DNA of 64,000 bases from Vreelandella aquamarina (GTDB lineage Bacteria; Pseudomonadota; Gammaproteobacteria; Pseudomonadales; Halomonadaceae), in contig NZ_JABYQT010000001.1 of NCBI RefSeq assembly GCF_020075495.1, positions 372,001-436,000 on the forward strand, given 5' to 3'. The notes under the pieces are model-generated. The model was not told the DNA's origin, made no database searches, and was given only the letters and a program-made list of their open reading frames with translations. The position numbers and the translations under genes are program-made. Below are positions 1 to 9,714 of this stretch, piece by piece. Each line of letters opens with the position of its first letter. Position 1 is the first letter of the stretch.

Positions 1-1
1 A

Positions 2-142
2 ATGCAGTTTGAGAACGATCGTCTGGTGATGGATACCACCTACGGCAGCGATCAGATCGAAGAGTCTTCAGAAGACTACAACGAAGATAACTACACCGAA
101 GTGGATGGCGACATGACGCTGTCTGAAGCGCATCAGCAGTAA
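2..142 (+). CDS. C-terminal end of an unrecognised acidic protein (partial)
   Basis: The window opens inside a reading frame that runs to TAA at 140-142 and encodes at least 46 residues. The tail is strongly acidic (repeated E, D and S/Y/N around residues 20-38) and ends in SEAHQQ. There is an in-frame ATG at position 2, but the frame is probably the end of a longer gene to the left. I do not recognise the family. A strong intrinsic terminator follows 48 bp later, so it is the last gene of its unit. Confidence 0.5.
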   Translation: MQFENDRLVMDTTYGSDQIEESSEDYNEDNYTEVDGDMTLSEAHQQ

Positions 143-189
143 GCGTTTCCGGTGTACCGCCTGGCGTGACCATTGACGCGCCAGCAACC

Positions 190-222
190 GAGGCAAGACG
201 TTTTCGTCTTGCCTCTTTTTTT
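190..222 (+). terminator. Intrinsic terminator
   Basis: A perfect 11-bp stem (190-200 with 205-215) with a four-T loop is followed directly by a run of seven T at 216-222. It ends the partial gene at the left edge and isolates argR from it. Confidence 0.9.
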
Positions 223-356
223 GGCTGCTATTAGGTTTGCCTCGACCACGGGCCTGAGCATCGTTGCGACGCGTTTTTGCAGGTATGGCTAACAGGCGCT
301 GCCTCTCGGTGTGCAATTGGGTAAGATGGGGCCTCACTTATCGACGGCGTTTTGGC

Positions 357-1346
357 ATGCAGCATCGCACCCAGGCCTCTTCTTGCACGCTTGCGCGTCA
401 GCGTATTGGCGTATTACTGCTGCCCGGCTTCTCCATGCTTTCACATGCCTGCGCGGTAGAGCCGCTATTCATGGCCAATCAGTTGAGCGGTCAATTGCTC
501 TACCAGATATTTACGCTAAACAGCGACGAGCAACCCGTGCGCAGCAGCGCGCAGGTGACCTGCAATACCGATTATACCCTCGAGACCTCACCGCCGGAGC
601 TGGATATGGTGCTGGTGTGCGCACCCTCGCCACTGCCTTATGCACTGCCTGCAAGACTCCTTGAGTGGCTACGCCAGCAGTCAAGCCGTACCGTATTGGG
701 CGGGCTCGCTGGTGGTGCGGAAGTGTTGGCGCGCGCCGGCCTGCTGGATGGCTACCGGGCCACACTGCCCTGGGAGCGCTTTGCCACCTTTGCCCAGGCC
801 TACCCCCAGGTCACGCTGTCGCAACAGCTTTTCGAGATCGACCGTAACCGCATGACCTGCGCCAGCGGTACGGCGGCCATGGACATGATGCTGACCCTGG
901 TACGCCAGCAGCAGGGTGGGCAGCTGGTGGAACAGGTATCCGAGCACTTCATGTGCGAGCGTATCCGCTTGGCCGACGAGCGCCAGCATGTGCCGCTGCG
1001 TCACCGCCTTGGCCATGCCCCGCAGAGTTTGGTGGATGCGGTCACGCTGATGGAAGCCAACATTGAAGAACCGCTTTCCACGCTGGAGCTTTCCGAGCAC
1101 CTGGGGATTTCCCGCCGTCAGCTCGAGCGTCTGTTCAAGAAGTACCTGCAGGCAGTACCCAGCCGCTACTACCTGAATCTGCGCCTGCAGGATGCGCGTA
1201 AACAGCTGCGCGAGAGCGACCGGGCGGTCGGAGACATCGCCCTGGCGACAGGTTTCTCTTCGGGCGCGCATTTTTCGACCGCGTACCGCAACCATTTTGG
1301 CCTGACCCCGCGAGAAGAGCGTCTGGATCAAGCAGGCCAGGCGTAA
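357..1346 (+). CDS. argR: ArgR-type transcriptional regulator (GlxA/AraC family)
   Basis: Predicted activator of the arginine succinyltransferase operon that starts 157 bp downstream. The protein has an N-terminal DJ-1/PfpI-like domain beginning RIGVLLLPGF and a C-terminal AraC double helix-turn-helix. The region from LMEANIEEPLST to LTPREERL closely resembles Pseudomonas ArgR as I recall it, which senses arginine and activates the aru/ast genes. The ATG at 357 gives 329 residues, the length of Pseudomonas ArgR. ATG 285 or TTG 264 would extend it, and none of the three has a convincing Shine-Dalgarno sequence. Family assignment is firm; arginine as ligand is inferred from similarity and position. 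Confidence 0.85.
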   Translation: MQHRTQASSCTLARQRIGVLLLPGFSMLSHACAVEPLFMANQLSGQLLYQIFTLNSDEQPVRSSAQVTCNTDYTLETSPPELDMVLVCAPSPLPYALPARLLEWLRQQSSRTVLGGLAGGAEVLARAGLLDGYRATLPWERFATFAQAYPQVTLSQQLFEIDRNRMTCASGTAAMDMMLTLVRQQQGGQLVEQVSEHFMCERIRLADERQHVPLRHRLGHAPQSLVDAVTLMEANIEEPLSTLELSEHLGISRRQLERLFKKYLQAVPSRYYLNLRLQDARKQLRESDRAVGDIALATGFSSGAHFSTAYRNHFGLTPREERLDQAGQA

Positions 1347-1503
1347 ACGCTGCACCTTGGCAAGTATGGCGCGGCCGAGCATTCATGAATCATCGTGAAA
1401 TACGTGCCGCTTTTCATAACTTGCCGTCCCATTGCTGAAAGCAGGCGGGGACGTTTGCCCCGTATACTGCTTCTATTGACTGACTCGACTGGAGATATCG
1501 ACC

Positions 1504-2718
1504 ATGAGCACGACCCCGACCCGGCAGGATTTCGATCACTACATGACTCCCAACTACGCACCCCAGCAGATCATCCCGGTGCGCGGCGAAGGTAGTCGCC
1601 TGTGGGACCAGCAGGGGCGTGAGTACATCGATTTTGCCGGTGGCATCGCGGTGAATTCACTGGGGCACTGTCATCCAGTGCTGGTCGATGCGCTCAAGGA
1701 ACAGGGCGAAAAGCTCTGGCACCTCTCCAACATCTATACCAACGAGCCGGCGCTCAAGCTTGCCAGAACGTTGGTCGAGCGTACCTTCGCCGACAAGGTG
1801 TACCTGTGCTCTTCCGGTGGGGAAGCCAACGAAGCCGCCCTGAAGCTTGCCCGCCGCTACGCGGTGGATCATTACGGCGAGCAGAAGGACAAGATCATCT
1901 CCTTCAGCCAGTCCTTCCATGGCCGCACGCTGTTTACGGTGAGTGTGGGTGGCCAGCCCAAGTATTCCCAGGGGTTCGGTCCGGTGCCCGGCGGTATCCT
2001 GCACGCGACGTTCAATGACCTTGAAAGCGTACGCCAGCTGGTGGGTGATGATACCTGTGCGATCATGGTCGAGCCCATGCAGGGCGAGGGCGGCATCATC
2101 CCGGCAACACCGGAATTCCTCAAGGGCCTGCGTGAGCTGTGCGACAAGCACAACGCACTGCTGATCTTTGACGAAGTGCAGACCGGTGCCGGGCGCACCG
2201 GCGAACTCTACGCCTACAAGAACTATGGTATCACCCCGGATATTCTCACCAGCGCCAAGTCGCTGGGTGGCGGCTTCCCGGTAGGTGCCATGCTGACAAG
2301 TGACAAGGTAGCGACGTCGCTTGCCTTTGGTACCCACGGCTCGACCTACGGCGGCAACGCCCTGGGGTCGGCGATTGCCCTGGCGGCCATTGAATTTATC
2401 GATACCCCGGAGGTGCTGGAAGGCGTGAAGAAACGCCACGACCTGTTCCGCGAGCACCTTGAAACCATCAACCGCAAGCACGGTGTGTTCAAGGAAATAC
2501 GCGGCATGGGGCTTTTGATTGGCGCCCAGATGTCGGATGCCTTTGAAGGCCGCGCCAAGGACATTCTGCCGCTGGCCATCGAAGAAGGCCTGATGGCGCT
2601 GATTGCCGGACCCAACGTGCTGCGCATGGCGCCCTCGCTGGTAATTCCTGAAGCGGATATCGCCGAAGGCATGGCGCGCCTGGAGCGAGCGATCGAGCGG
2701 CTTGTTGCCAGCGCATGA
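1504..2718 (+). CDS. astC: Succinylornithine/acetylornithine transaminase AstC
   Basis: PLP-dependent class III aminotransferase of 404 residues. In the AST pathway it converts N2-succinylornithine to succinylglutamate semialdehyde, and family members also act on acetylornithine. The PLP lysine is K252 in [10 protein letters not shown], and the cofactor-binding [13 protein letters not shown] motif lies about 30 residues before it. It is the first gene of the operon. A TATACT -10 box lies at 1463-1468 with no good -35, as expected of an activator-dependent promoter, and a small CGGGG/CCCCG hairpin (1446-1462) sits next to it. The gene could equally serve arginine biosynthesis as ArgD, but the operon argues for the catabolic role. 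Confidence 0.93.
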   Translation: MSTTPTRQDFDHYMTPNYAPQQIIPVRGEGSRLWDQQGREYIDFAGGIAVNSLGHCHPVLVDALKEQGEKLWHLSNIYTNEPALKLARTLVERTFADKVYLCSSGGEANEAALKLARRYAVDHYGEQKDKIISFSQSFHGRTLFTVSVGGQPKYSQGFGPVPGGILHATFNDLESVRQLVGDDTCAIMVEPMQGEGGIIPATPEFLKGLRELCDKHNALLIFDEVQTGAGRTGELYAYKNYGITPDILTSAKSLGGGFPVGAMLTSDKVATSLAFGTHGSTYGGNALGSAIALAAIEFIDTPEVLEGVKKRHDLFREHLETINRKHGVFKEIRGMGLLIGAQMSDAFEGRAKDILPLAIEEGLMALIAGPNVLRMAPSLVIPEADIAEGMARLERAIERLVASA

Positions 2719-2756
2719 GCCTGCCAACGGCTCTATCGAGAGAGGGAGATGCCCCC

Positions 2757-3839
2757 ATGCTGGTAATTCGCCCGGTCAAGATGGCGGATATCGATGCGCT
2801 GGTGAGCCTGGCCGAGCACGCAACTCCCAGGCTTACCAACCTGCCCGCCAACCGTGAACGCTTGGAGGAGCGTATCGTACGCTCCGAGGCGGCGTTCAAC
2901 GGCGATATCGAGTTTCCTGGCAGCGAACACTACACCTTTGTGCTGGAAAACAGCGCACACGTCGATGAGGCGGGCAACGGCGAGGTGCTGGGAACGGCCA
3001 CCATTCGTGCCCAGGCGGGCGCTCAGGAGGCCTACTACACCTACCGCCAGGAGACTCTGATCCACGCCTCGCAGCAGCTCAACGTGCGTCGCGAGGTGCA
3101 GACTCTGGCGCTGTCTCATGAGGTGTCGGATGCCACGCTGCTGTGCGCCTACTCGCTTAATCCGCGCTATAAAGGCACCAGCGCTGAAAGCCTGCTGCGC
3201 CGTGCCCGGCTGATGTTCATCGCCCAGTACCCCGAGCGCTTTTCGCGCATCCTGGCCGTGGCATTTCCAGGCTACCTGGATGTCAGGAACGAGTCGCCCT
3301 TCTGGGAAAGCGTAGGGCATCACTTCTTCGCCCGCAGCTTTCACGATATCAACCACATCGCCGGGGTGCGCTCCAAAAGCTTCATCGCCGAAGTCATGCC
3401 GCAGTTCCCGCTCTACCTGCCGCTGCTGACGCCCCAGGCGCGGGCGGCCATCGGGCGTGAACACCCGGCCCACGAAGACGCGCTTCAGGAGATGCTTGCC
3501 GAAGGGTTCGTGCGCTCGCGGCACGTGGACATTTTTGACGCCGGCCCGATCGTCAAGGCCGAGCGCGAGCGCCTGGCCACCTTCTGCCGAGCAGCCTGGC
3601 ACCCGGTACGCCTGCGCCCGGAAGAGAGCCTGCCCGATGCCGAGCCTGCACTGATTGCCAACCAGGCGCTGGAAGGCTTTCGCTGCATCGTGGCCCGCTA
3701 CGCGCTCTCCTCCACCGGGCAGTTGATGCTGTCGGAGGCCGACGCCAAGCGCCTGGGCGTCGAAGAGGGGCGGGCCGTATTTGCTGCACCGCTCACGCTG
3801 CCCGTTGCAGTGGATGCTTTTGACGAAGGAGAAATATGA
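2757..3839 (+). CDS. astA: Arginine N-succinyltransferase, alpha subunit (AruF-like)
   Basis: First of two tandem AstA-family genes. AstA transfers succinate from succinyl-CoA to the alpha-amino group of arginine, the first step of the AST pathway; in Pseudomonas the enzyme is built from two paralogous subunits, AruF and AruG. The 360-residue product begins MLVIRPVKMADIDAL. It carries the family hallmarks ESPFWESVGHHFF and SFIAEVMPQFPLYLPLL, and a C-terminal barrel-like end. ATG 2757 is chosen because GAGAGGGAG precedes it at good spacing; an in-frame ATG at 2715 would overlap astC. Its stop overlaps the next start as ATGA, so the two subunits are likely translationally coupled. Confidence 0.9.
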   Translation: MLVIRPVKMADIDALVSLAEHATPRLTNLPANRERLEERIVRSEAAFNGDIEFPGSEHYTFVLENSAHVDEAGNGEVLGTATIRAQAGAQEAYYTYRQETLIHASQQLNVRREVQTLALSHEVSDATLLCAYSLNPRYKGTSAESLLRRARLMFIAQYPERFSRILAVAFPGYLDVRNESPFWESVGHHFFARSFHDINHIAGVRSKSFIAEVMPQFPLYLPLLTPQARAAIGREHPAHEDALQEMLAEGFVRSRHVDIFDAGPIVKAERERLATFCRAAWHPVRLRPEESLPDAEPALIANQALEGFRCIVARYALSSTGQLMLSEADAKRLGVEEGRAVFAAPLTLPVAVDAFDEGEI

Positions 3840-4867
3840 TGCGCATTCGTCCTATTGCCCGTGCTGACGTGGATGGGCTGCTGACGCTTGCGCAGCAGGC
3901 GGGAGTGGGCTTTACCTCGCTGCCCAGTAACCGCGAGTTTCTGGCCGGCAAGATCGAAGCCTCCGCCCGTGCCTTTGAAGAGCGCACCCCGGTCAACCAT
4001 CGGCTCTACTTCTTTGTGCTTGAAGACGAAGCAAACGGCGAGCTGGCTGGCTGCTGTGCCATCGAAGGCCAGGTGGGCCACACCGTACCTTTCTACAACT
4101 ACCGGCTGGGGCGGCTGGCGCACTCCTCGGTCCAGCTGGATTTGCACCGCACCATCGATACGCTGTTTTTAAGCTCGGACCATACCGGCGATGCGGAGGT
4201 GTGTTCGCTGTTTCTGCGCCCGGAGTACCGGGGCGAGGCAAACCGGCATCTGCGTAACGGCGCGCTGCTTTCCAAGGCGCGCTGGCTGTTCATTGCCCAG
4301 TTTCGTGACCGTTTCCCCGAGAAGGTGCTTGCCGAGATGCGTGGCGTGTTCGATGAGAACAACAAGAGCCCGTTCTGGGAAAGCCTCGGCAAGCACTTCT
4401 TTCCCATGGATTTCAACGAGGCGGACCGGCTCACGGGCCTGGGCCAGAAAAGCTTCATCGGCGAGCTGATGCCGCGCTTTCCGATCTACACCACCTTCAT
4501 GGCCGAAGAGGCCCGGGCGTGTATCGGACAGGTGCACCGCCACACCCGCCCGGCACTTGAGATGCTCAAGAAAGAGGGCCTGCGCTGGGAAGGCTATATC
4601 GACATCTTCGACGGTGGCCCCACGGTAGAAGCCTATATCGATGACGTGCGCGCCGTGCGCAACTCCTCGCTCTATCAGGTGGAAGTGGCAACCGACGCGC
4701 CGGACGAGAGTGTCAGCCGCTGGCTGGCGGCAACCACGGAACTGGCATCGTTTACTGCCGCCTGGGTAGGGCGCGCACCGGTTGGCGACACCATCGTTTT
4801 AAACAGTGCAGAAGCCAAGCGCCTGGGGGTTGCCAGCGGTGATTCCCTGCGTCTTCTGGAAACCTGA
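3836..4867 (+). CDS. astA: Arginine N-succinyltransferase, beta subunit (AruG-like)
   Basis: Second AstA-family subunit, 343 residues, starting at an ATGATG that overlaps the alpha-subunit stop; GAAGGAG precedes it. It shares the paralogous blocks KSPFWESLGKHFFPMDF, SFIGELMPRFPIYTTF and GYIDIFDGGPTVEA, and it is closer to the enterobacterial AstA pattern than its upstream partner. It presumably forms a heteromer with the alpha subunit, as AruF and AruG are thought to do. The first ATG is assumed; the second would remove one residue. Confidence 0.9.
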   Translation: MMRIRPIARADVDGLLTLAQQAGVGFTSLPSNREFLAGKIEASARAFEERTPVNHRLYFFVLEDEANGELAGCCAIEGQVGHTVPFYNYRLGRLAHSSVQLDLHRTIDTLFLSSDHTGDAEVCSLFLRPEYRGEANRHLRNGALLSKARWLFIAQFRDRFPEKVLAEMRGVFDENNKSPFWESLGKHFFPMDFNEADRLTGLGQKSFIGELMPRFPIYTTFMAEEARACIGQVHRHTRPALEMLKKEGLRWEGYIDIFDGGPTVEAYIDDVRAVRNSSLYQVEVATDAPDESVSRWLAATTELASFTAAWVGRAPVGDTIVLNSAEAKRLGVASGDSLRLLET

Positions 4868-4882
4868 AACCGTTAGGAGAGC

Positions 4883-6358
4883 ATGATGCACGCCCAACAG
4901 CAGCAGCTTATCAACGGCGCCTGGGTGGATGGCGCCGCCGCATCGTTTGCCAAGCACGACCCCGTATCCGGCCATTTATGTTGGCAAGGCGCCTCGGCAG
5001 GCGATACCCAGGTGGAAGCAGCGGTTGCCGCGGCACGCACGGCTTTCCCCGGCTGGGCAAGCACCCCTTTCAGCGAGCGTCAGGCGCTGGTGGAGCGCTT
5101 TGCCGAGGTGGTTAAAGCACGCAGCGAGACGCTGGCCCGGGCAATTGCCTCGGAAACCGGCAAGCCGCTATGGGAGGCGCGCACCGAAGCCGGCGCCATG
5201 GTGGGCAAGGTGACGCTCTCGATCAAGGCCTACCAGGAGCGCACCGGCGAGCGGGAGAAGGACGTCGGCAGCGCCCGTGCCGTGCTGCGCCACCGCCCAC
5301 ACGGCGTGATGGCGGTGTTCGGCCCCTACAACTTCCCTGGTCACCTGCCCAATGGGCATATGGTGCCGGCGCTGCTCGCGGGCAACTGCGTGGTGTTCAA
5401 ACCCAGCGACCAGACACCGCTCACCGCGGATCTGACCCTGCAGTGCTGGCTGGAGGCCGGACTGCCCGCGGGCGTCATCAACCTGGTGCAAGGCGGCGTG
5501 CCGGTCGGCCAGGCGCTTTCTGCCCACCCCGGTATCGATGGGCTGCTGTTTACCGGCAGTGCCAAGGTGGGCGGCATGCTGCAGCAGCAGTTTGCCGGCC
5601 AGCTGGACAAGATTCTGGCACTCGAGTTGGGCGGTAATAACCCGCTGGTGATCAAGGATGTGCGCGATCAGCGCGCTGCCGTGCTGACCATTCTGCAGTC
5701 GGCGTTTTTATCCGCCGGCCAGCGCTGCACCTGCGCCCGTCGCTTGATGGTGCCCAAGGGGGAGGCGGGCGACCGGCTGATCGAGGCGCTGAGCGAGGCC
5801 ATTGCCAAGCTGCACGTGGCGGGCCAGTTCGAGGAAGATCCCGCACCGTTTTATTCGGGCCTTGTCAGCGTGGCCGCCGCCGATGGCCTACTGAAAGCGC
5901 AGGATGACCTGGAAGCCATGGGCGCCACGGTGATCAACCGCATGCAGCGCGTGCAGGAGAACACCAGCCTTGTCAGCCCTGCGCTGATTGATGTCACCGG
6001 TCTTCAAGTACCCGACGAAGAGCATTTTGGCCCGCTGTTGAAAATCCACCGCTACAGCGATTGGGACGAGGCCATGGCGCTTGCCAACGATACCCGTTTT
6101 GGCCTCTCCGCCGGGCTGATCGGCGGCGAGCAGGCTGACTGGGATGACTTTCTGCTGCGTATCCGTGCGGGCATCGTCAACTGGAACCGCCAGACCACCG
6201 GCGCCTCGGGGGATGCACCCTTCGGTGGCGTAGGTGATAGCGGTAATCACCGCCCCAGCGCCTATTACGCGGCGGACTACTGCGCCTACCCGGTGGCTTC
6301 CATGGAAGCCGATACCCTGGAGATGCCCGAAACCCTGCCGCCGGGAGTCAGCCTGTGA
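4883..6358 (+). CDS. astD: N-succinylglutamate 5-semialdehyde dehydrogenase AstD
   Basis: NAD-dependent aldehyde dehydrogenase of 491 residues that oxidises succinylglutamate semialdehyde to succinylglutamate. The catalytic cysteine is C282 in SAGQRCTCA, the general-base region is LELGGNNPL, and the Rossmann segment is [17 protein letters not shown]. The last motif, with a [22 protein letters not shown] tail, is typical of AstD. A GTTAGGAG Shine-Dalgarno lies just upstream. It sits 15 bp after the AstA beta gene and overlaps astB by 4 bp. Confidence 0.94.
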   Translation: MMHAQQQQLINGAWVDGAAASFAKHDPVSGHLCWQGASAGDTQVEAAVAAARTAFPGWASTPFSERQALVERFAEVVKARSETLARAIASETGKPLWEARTEAGAMVGKVTLSIKAYQERTGEREKDVGSARAVLRHRPHGVMAVFGPYNFPGHLPNGHMVPALLAGNCVVFKPSDQTPLTADLTLQCWLEAGLPAGVINLVQGGVPVGQALSAHPGIDGLLFTGSAKVGGMLQQQFAGQLDKILALELGGNNPLVIKDVRDQRAAVLTILQSAFLSAGQRCTCARRLMVPKGEAGDRLIEALSEAIAKLHVAGQFEEDPAPFYSGLVSVAAADGLLKAQDDLEAMGATVINRMQRVQENTSLVSPALIDVTGLQVPDEEHFGPLLKIHRYSDWDEAMALANDTRFGLSAGLIGGEQADWDDFLLRIRAGIVNWNRQTTGASGDAPFGGVGDSGNHRPSAYYAADYCAYPVASMEADTLEMPETLPPGVSL

Positions 6359-7707
6359 ATACTCAGCCGAGTGGCCTTCGGGAAGTCAATTTCGACGGTC
6401 TGGTCGGCCCGACGCACAACTACGCCGGGCTGGCCGCCGGCAATCTGGCCTCAATGCGTCACGAAGGGCTGGTTGCCAATCCGAAAGAGGGCGCGCTTCA
6501 AGGGCTTTTGAAAATGAAGTCCCTGATGGAGGCAGGCTACGCCCAGGGCGTTCTGCCGCCCCAGCAGCGTCCGGATATCGGCGCGCTGCGCGATCTGGGC
6601 TTTAGCGGCAGCAATAGTGAAGTGCTAGCCAGTGCTGCGCGCAAGGCGCCGCAGCTACTGCGCGCCGTGTGTTCGGCCTCCAGCATGTGGACGGCCAATG
6701 CGGGTACGGTCACGCCAAGCCTGGATGCGCCGGATGGCCGCGTACACTTCACCCCGGCCAATCTGCAGTCGAGCTTTCACCGCTTTCTCGAACCGCAAAC
6801 GACCGGTCGCGTACTCCAGGCCATTTTTCGCAACGAGCAGCACTTTGCCCACCATCCGGTACTGCCGGCAACGCCCGCTTTTTCCGATGAAGGCGCAGCC
6901 AACCATACGAGACTTTGTGGCGAGCATGGTGAGCCGGGCGTGCATCTGTTCGTGTATGGCCGCAAGGCGTTCGGCGGCGAACATGCGCCCAAGCGCTACC
7001 CGGCGCGGCAAACCCTTGAAGCAAGCCAGGCGGTGGCCCGCCAGCATGGTTTGACCGAGGCGCAAACCGTGTTCGCCCAACAGCATCCGGATGCCATCGA
7101 CGCCGGCGTGTTTCATAACGATGTCATCGCCGTGGGCAATGCAGCGGTGCTGCTCTACCACGAAAGGGCCTTTCTGGATGAGCAGGGCACGCTCGATGAG
7201 CTGCGCGCCAAGATGGCCACACCTTTGATTCCGGTGCGGGTGCCGGTGGAGGCGGTCAGCCTGGAAGACGCTGTCACCTCGTATCTGTTCAATTCCCAAC
7301 TGCTCTCCAATCCGGACGGAACCATGACGCTGGTGGTGCCCGGCGAGTGCCAGGAGAACGAAGCGGTATGGCGCACGGTTCAGGATTACCTGCTGGCAGG
7401 CAACAACCCGATCAGCGAGGTCATCGTCAAGGACGTGAAGCAGAGCATGCGCAATGGCGGCGGTCCTGCCTGCCTGCGCCTGCGGGTGGTGCTGACAGAG
7501 GCCGAGCGAAGCGCACTTTCAGGCCGCGTGATGCTTGATGAGGCGCTGTACGAAGACCTCACCGCCTGGGTCAATTGCCACTACCGCGACCGCCTTGCAC
7601 CGGAGGACCTGGCCGACCCGCAGCTTGCCAAGGAGTCGCTTGCCGCATTGGACGAGCTTACCCAGCTTTTGAGGACCGGTTCGGTTTACCCGTTTCAGTT
7701 GGAGTAA
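6355..7707 (+). CDS. astB: N-succinylarginine dihydrolase AstB
   Basis: Second enzyme of the AST pathway: it hydrolyses N2-succinylarginine to succinylornithine, CO2 and two NH3. The 450-residue protein starts at a GTG that overlaps the astD stop. It opens with [28 protein letters not shown] sequence (the family signature) and contains the HNDVIAVGN and [14 protein letters not shown] blocks around the active site of the amidinotransferase-like fold. It is the last recognised AST gene here; no astE (succinylglutamate desuccinylase) follows. Confidence 0.94.
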   Translation: MNTQPSGLREVNFDGLVGPTHNYAGLAAGNLASMRHEGLVANPKEGALQGLLKMKSLMEAGYAQGVLPPQQRPDIGALRDLGFSGSNSEVLASAARKAPQLLRAVCSASSMWTANAGTVTPSLDAPDGRVHFTPANLQSSFHRFLEPQTTGRVLQAIFRNEQHFAHHPVLPATPAFSDEGAANHTRLCGEHGEPGVHLFVYGRKAFGGEHAPKRYPARQTLEASQAVARQHGLTEAQTVFAQQHPDAIDAGVFHNDVIAVGNAAVLLYHERAFLDEQGTLDELRAKMATPLIPVRVPVEAVSLEDAVTSYLFNSQLLSNPDGTMTLVVPGECQENEAVWRTVQDYLLAGNNPISEVIVKDVKQSMRNGGGPACLRLRVVLTEAERSALSGRVMLDEALYEDLTAWVNCHYRDRLAPEDLADPQLAKESLAALDELTQLLRTGSVYPFQLE

Positions 7708-7720
7708 GGCGAATAGCGAT

Positions 7721-8146
7721 ATGACGCCGCTCATTCAACCAACCAGCGATAAGGCCTTTGCCGAGCGGCTGATTCGCCAGAACATGTCCGGCTACCACGA
7801 GCAGTTGGGAATGCACTGGGATAGCGCCCTGTTCGAGCGCGAGTGGCGTACTTTCGAGACTTATCAGCTCATCATCAACACTTGCCCGGTGGGAGTCTTG
7901 TGTCTCGATCACGATACGCAGGCCTTCTATATCCGCGAGCTGCAGATCGAGCCTGCTTGGCAGCGCCAGGGTTTCGGGGCAGCGGCCATTCGCTATACCA
8001 TCGACCGAGCGCGCCAGACGAGCATCGACACGCTGCGCCTGAGGGTGTTCTGCATCAACCCAGCCATGGAACTTTACCAGCGCATGGGCTTTTACGTTCT
8101 CAAGACAGAAGGTCATACCCATTATATGGAGCGGCGTGTTCTCTAG
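7721..8146 (+). CDS. GNAT-family N-acetyltransferase
   Basis: A 141-residue single-domain acetyltransferase. The acetyl-CoA binding region is visible as IRELQIEPAWQRQGFGAAAI (residues about 67-86), followed by the typical C-terminal AMELYQRMGFYVLKTEGHTHYMERRV. It starts 13 bp after astB, so it is probably co-transcribed with the AST operon, but its substrate cannot be read from the sequence. It may act on an arginine-derived or unrelated amine. The neighbouring DMT gene converges on it. Confidence 0.8.
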   Translation: MTPLIQPTSDKAFAERLIRQNMSGYHEQLGMHWDSALFEREWRTFETYQLIINTCPVGVLCLDHDTQAFYIRELQIEPAWQRQGFGAAAIRYTIDRARQTSIDTLRLRVFCINPAMELYQRMGFYVLKTEGHTHYMERRVL

Positions 8147-8161
8147 CCCGTAGTCAGCCGG

Positions 8162-9106
8162 CTATCGGCTGGGCCTGCTTCGGGCGGGCCGCTTCACCTT
8201 ATCCATATTGAGAAGCGCGATGCCGGTAGCAATGAACGCTGCCCCCAGCCGCAAGCCTTCAGGGGCACTTTCGCCCTGAATGAAGATGGCTACCGGCACG
8301 CCGAACAGCGCACCCACCGACCCTAGAAGGCTCAGCAGCACCGGGCCGCCGGTTTTCTGCAGCATGAAAAGCAGCAGGAACTGACCCGCAAACACGACTC
8401 CCTGAACGGCGATTAACAGCATTGCCACGGGTTGGTTGCCCGGCAGGCCAAGCGAAAGACCCGGTATCAGGCTCACACTCAGCAGCAGTACGACGGCGGC
8501 GACCAGCATGCCCGGCGCCAGTGCCTCGCCGGAAACGCCTTCTGGCCAGCGCAGCGTGCGGTAAAGATTGCCGATGGCGAGCAGTACCGGGCCCAGCAGG
8601 GCCAGCAGGATCCAGTGCACGTCGGCATCGGGAGCGGCCATCTTGTGGGCGGCCAGGATGATGGCGCCTGCCAACGCCGAGGCAACACCCTCGGCGCGCA
8701 TGATCTGGAAACGCTCCATCTTCAACACGAGCGCACCGAGGTAGGTAAGAAGCGGTGGCAGGGTGATGACCAGCGCAACAAAGCCGGCGCCAATGTGTGC
8801 TATGGCGGAAAAGAACAGCAGGTTGGAGCCTGCGACTCCTACCAGCGCCGACACCGTATAGTACTCGAGCGTGCGGGCGTTGACCGGTGGCAGACGGCCC
8901 CGCGCCGCAGCCAGCGCCAGCAGAATGAGCGCGGCACCACACAGCGACCAGAATAGAAACGCCAGCGGTGAAAGTCCCACGTCACCGGCCAGCTTGGCCA
9001 GGTTGGTGGAAAGGCCCAGCAGGGCACCACCGGTCAGCAGGTAGAAAAGTGCGCTGACGCGATCTTTTTGAAAAAGTGTCTTGTGCGGTGGTGAGGTGTC
9101 TTTCAT
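8162..9106 (-). CDS. EamA/DMT-superfamily exporter
   Basis: A 314-residue membrane protein with about ten hydrophobic segments in two EamA-type halves (approximately residues 15-145 and 155-300). The early GGALLGLSTNLAKLAGDVGLSPLAFLFW and the later VLLSLLGSVGALFGVPVAIF segments fit drug/metabolite transporters. Such proteins export amino acids, metabolites or toxic compounds; the substrate here is unknown. It is transcribed divergently from a MarR gene, and twin palindromes fill the 77-bp gap, so MarR control is likely. Confidence 0.85.
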   Translation of the reverse strand: MKDTSPPHKTLFQKDRVSALFYLLTGGALLGLSTNLAKLAGDVGLSPLAFLFWSLCGAALILLALAAARGRLPPVNARTLEYYTVSALVGVAGSNLLFFSAIAHIGAGFVALVITLPPLLTYLGALVLKMERFQIMRAEGVASALAGAIILAAHKMAAPDADVHWILLALLGPVLLAIGNLYRTLRWPEGVSGEALAPGMLVAAVVLLLSVSLIPGLSLGLPGNQPVAMLLIAVQGVVFAGQFLLLFMLQKTGGPVLLSLLGSVGALFGVPVAIFIQGESAPEGLRLGAAFIATGIALLNMDKVKRPARSRPSR

Positions 9107-9124
9107 GAATTATCCTTGTCGATT

Positions 9125-9170
9125 TACCTTGATATCAAGTTATCCGGGTTTTTAGCTTGACGTCAAGGTA
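9125..9170. promoter_or_regulatory. Twin palindromic operators between the DMT and marR genes
   Basis: Two perfect 12-bp palindromes, CTTGATATCAAG (9128-9139) and CTTGACGTCAAG (9156-9167), lie 28 bp apart centre to centre. The outer bases continue the symmetry (TACC at the left, GGTA at the right). The whole element is therefore an inverted repeat that differs only in the two central bases of each site. Placement in the divergent promoter region, and size, suit a MarR dimer operator. Confidence 0.75.
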
Positions 9171-9183
9171 AAAAAGCAAGAGC

Positions 9184-9675
9184 ATGGCGATCATGGATCA
9201 TGTCGATAAAATACTCGCGCAGTGGCAGCAGCAGCGTCCGGACCTGAACGTGGCACCGATGGGTACGCTTGGCCGCCTCAAACGGTTGAACCATGTGCTC
9301 ATGCGCGCCATGGAGAAGACCTGGGCGCACTATGGGCTGAATGAATCCTCCTTCGATGTACTGGCGACGCTCCGCCGGGAAGGGGCACCCTACGCGCTTT
9401 CGCCTAGCGATCTAATGGCATCGACCATGGTGACCTCGGGCACCATGACCCACCGGCTCCAGCAGTTGGAAAAAGCCGGGCTGATCGAGCGCGTCAAGAA
9501 CCCCGACGACGGGCGGGGGTTTCTGATTTCGCTTTCCGGCAAGGGGTTTGCACTGATCGACGAGGCCGTGGCCGCCCATACGGAAACCCAGGCCAGGCTG
9601 GTCAATGGCTTGAGTGACAAGCAGCGCTCGCAGTTGGATGACTTGCTTAAACGCTTGCTGGCAGGGCTTGAGTGA
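9184..9675 (+). CDS. MarR-family transcriptional regulator
   Basis: A 163-residue winged-helix regulator. The recognition region is LSPSDLMASTMVTSGTMTHRLQQLEKAGLIERV (about residues 76-108), and the wing follows as NPDDGRGFLISLSGKG, the classical MarR signature. It probably represses the divergent DMT exporter and itself through the two palindromes just upstream, with release by a small-molecule ligand. A short GTGAGCC/GGCTCAC hairpin (672-689 of kilobase 9) overlaps its stop codon. Confidence 0.88.
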   Translation: MAIMDHVDKILAQWQQQRPDLNVAPMGTLGRLKRLNHVLMRAMEKTWAHYGLNESSFDVLATLRREGAPYALSPSDLMASTMVTSGTMTHRLQQLEKAGLIERVKNPDDGRGFLISLSGKGFALIDEAVAAHTETQARLVNGLSDKQRSQLDDLLKRLLAGLE

Positions 9676-9714
9676 GCCGGTAGGCTCACGGGTGTCGAGA
9701 AGCGAAAAACGGTA

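Noticed and set aside
264..356. Longer starts for argR (TTG 264 or ATG 285)
   Set aside because: They would add residues with no matching sequence in known ArgR proteins, and ATG 357 gives the expected length; not excluded.
9156..9167. CTTGACGTCAAG read as a second LiuR-type operator like the one before mmsA
   Set aside because: It shares the TTGACG/CGTCAA arms but has no TTTA spacer, and it belongs to the twin palindromes beside marR.
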